Assembly: GCA_030427215.1 (NCBI GenBank) | Contig: JAUHXB010000100.1 | Span: 1 to 5,468, forward strand | Source: Alphaproteobacteria bacterium | Lineage (GTDB): Bacteria; Pseudomonadota; Alphaproteobacteria; Micavibrionales; UBA1664 | Length of the DNA: 5,468 nt | Direction of reading: 5' to 3' | In this document: positions 4,691-5,468 of the stretch, piece by piece | Numbering within the stretch: position 1 is the stretch's first letter | How the letters are laid out: the number at the start of each line of letters is the position of its first letter | Made by a program: the position numbers and the translations under genes | The notes under the pieces: model-generated | Databases searched by the model: none | The model's input: the letters and a program-made list of their open reading frames with translations, nothing else | Told to the model about the DNA's origin: nothing

Positions 4691-5468
4691 ATGATTGATC
4701 AAAAAACAGCTGATGTTGCAAAGCATCTTTTCAATGAATTAGATATCGATTGGACAGGCGACGCGCCTGATCAAGGTATAAATCGCAAGGCGTGGTCTTG
4801 GGAAGAAACCAATGCCATGCGAACTCTATATGGTTTTGCCCATGATGAATTAGGCATGGATGTCTATGAAGATTTGGCCGGAAATGTTTATATGATTTCC
4901 GAAAACAGGCTTTCAAAACAATATCCTGTACGTATGGCGGGATCACATGTCGATGCGGTTGAAAATGGTGGTCGATATGATGGCCCCGCGGGTGTTATTG
5001 CGCCACTAGCGGCGTTATATCAGGCGAAATTAGATGACACCATTTCCGCACAACCCTCCGTTATTACAATTTGGCGAAATGAGGAAAGCCCATGGCTAAA
5101 TCAATTTGCGGTCGGATCAAAATTCGCGACAGGCGTTTTAAGCGATGAATTTTTACGGACCGCCGAACATACCGCCTATAACATGACATTATTGGATTTG
5201 ATGAATGATCGTTTGGATTTACGGGGCAATGCTTTACTTAAAAAAATATTATCTGATGATCCAAAATTAATTGATCCATTAAAAATTGAAGGGTTGGTTG
5301 AAACACATATTGAACAAGGATCTGAATTAGAAATTGCAAATGCTCAGCTTGGGATAGTGACGTCCATTCGTGGAAATGTCCGTTTTCCCGATATGATCGA
5401 TTTTTATGGTGTAACAGGCCATTCAGGAACAGTGCCGCAAAATCAACGCAAAGACGCAAATCTTGCAA
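4691..5468 (+). CDS. M20-family N-carbamoyl-L-amino acid hydrolase / allantoate amidohydrolase-like enzyme, N-terminal fragment
   Basis: The first 259 codons of a metal-dependent amidohydrolase; the frame is open to the right edge. Family members hydrolyse N-carbamoyl amino acids, allantoate or ureidoglycine-type compounds and usually bind two divalent metals. Metal-site residues visible are H86 in GSHVDAVENGG, D97 in RYDGPAG, the E131-E132 pair in WRNEESPW, and H206 in ETHIEQGSELE. H244 in VTGHSGTVPQNQRKDA marks the inserted dimerisation domain that completes the active site. The last metal-binding His would lie downstream. The form NEESPW, rather than the more common EEG-RF, points to a subgroup I recall among proteobacterial carbamoylase-like hydrolases; the substrate cannot be told. 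ATG 4691 follows an in-frame TAA at 4685-4687, so it is the earliest start. There is no Shine-Dalgarno. The gene lies 31 nt after nusB with no evident functional link. Confidence 0.86.
   Translation, partial: MIDQKTADVAKHLFNELDIDWTGDAPDQGINRKAWSWEETNAMRTLYGFAHDELGMDVYEDLAGNVYMISENRLSKQYPVRMAGSHVDAVENGGRYDGPAGVIAPLAALYQAKLDDTISAQPSVITIWRNEESPWLNQFAVGSKFATGVLSDEFLRTAEHTAYNMTLLDLMNDRLDLRGNALLKKILSDDPKLIDPLKIEGLVETHIEQGSELEIANAQLGIVTSIRGNVRFPDMIDFYGVTGHSGTVPQNQRKDANLA

Noticed and set aside
3885..4946. Minus-strand open frames opposite ribH, nusB and the M20 gene (for example 3885-4313 and 4731-4946)
   Set aside because: They are antisense to genes with clear family motifs, and their compositions do not resemble proteins from this genome.

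Overview
The window is housekeeping chromosome from a bacterium, most likely an alphaproteobacterium of modest GC content (by eye a little over 40%, AT-rich between genes). This rests on the alphaproteobacterial look of the YebC and Mfd sequences, the order yebC-ruvC-ruvA-ruvB, a type II (Brucella RibH2-like) lumazine synthase next to nusB, and a CheY-like protein with a basic GPDRRRK tail. The order cannot be fixed from the sequence alone. I see no mobile element, tRNA, rRNA, CRISPR array or prophage gene.

The left half (1-3120) is all on the minus strand and reads, in transcription order, yebC, ruvC, ruvA, ruvB, then the first 54 codons of mfd, which runs off the left edge. The three ruv genes are tightly packed. 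ruvC and ruvA overlap through TTGA, and ruvA and ruvB through GTGA (or TGATG). Together they encode the Holliday-junction migration and resolution machinery. YebC is a translation or regulatory factor that often sits beside ruvC, and Mfd is the transcription-repair coupling factor. A good sigma70-type promoter (TTGCAC, 17 bp, TATAAA) stands in front of yebC.

The right half (3199-5468) is all on the plus strand. It holds a single-domain response regulator, ribH, nusB, and the first 259 codons of an M20-family N-carbamoyl amino acid hydrolase / allantoate amidohydrolase-like enzyme that runs off the right edge. The 78-bp gap at 3121-3198 separates the two divergent groups. The 73-bp gap at 3694-3766 holds a small hairpin and a plausible ribH promoter.

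No previously undescribed system is evident. The points most worth a second look are: the type II RibH in the nusB-linked position; three genes (mfd, ruvC and the M20 hydrolase) that lack a Shine-Dalgarno sequence but have a -10-like hexamer 6-7 nt before the ATG, which suggests leaderless transcripts; and the orphan response regulator with a conserved-looking charged tail.
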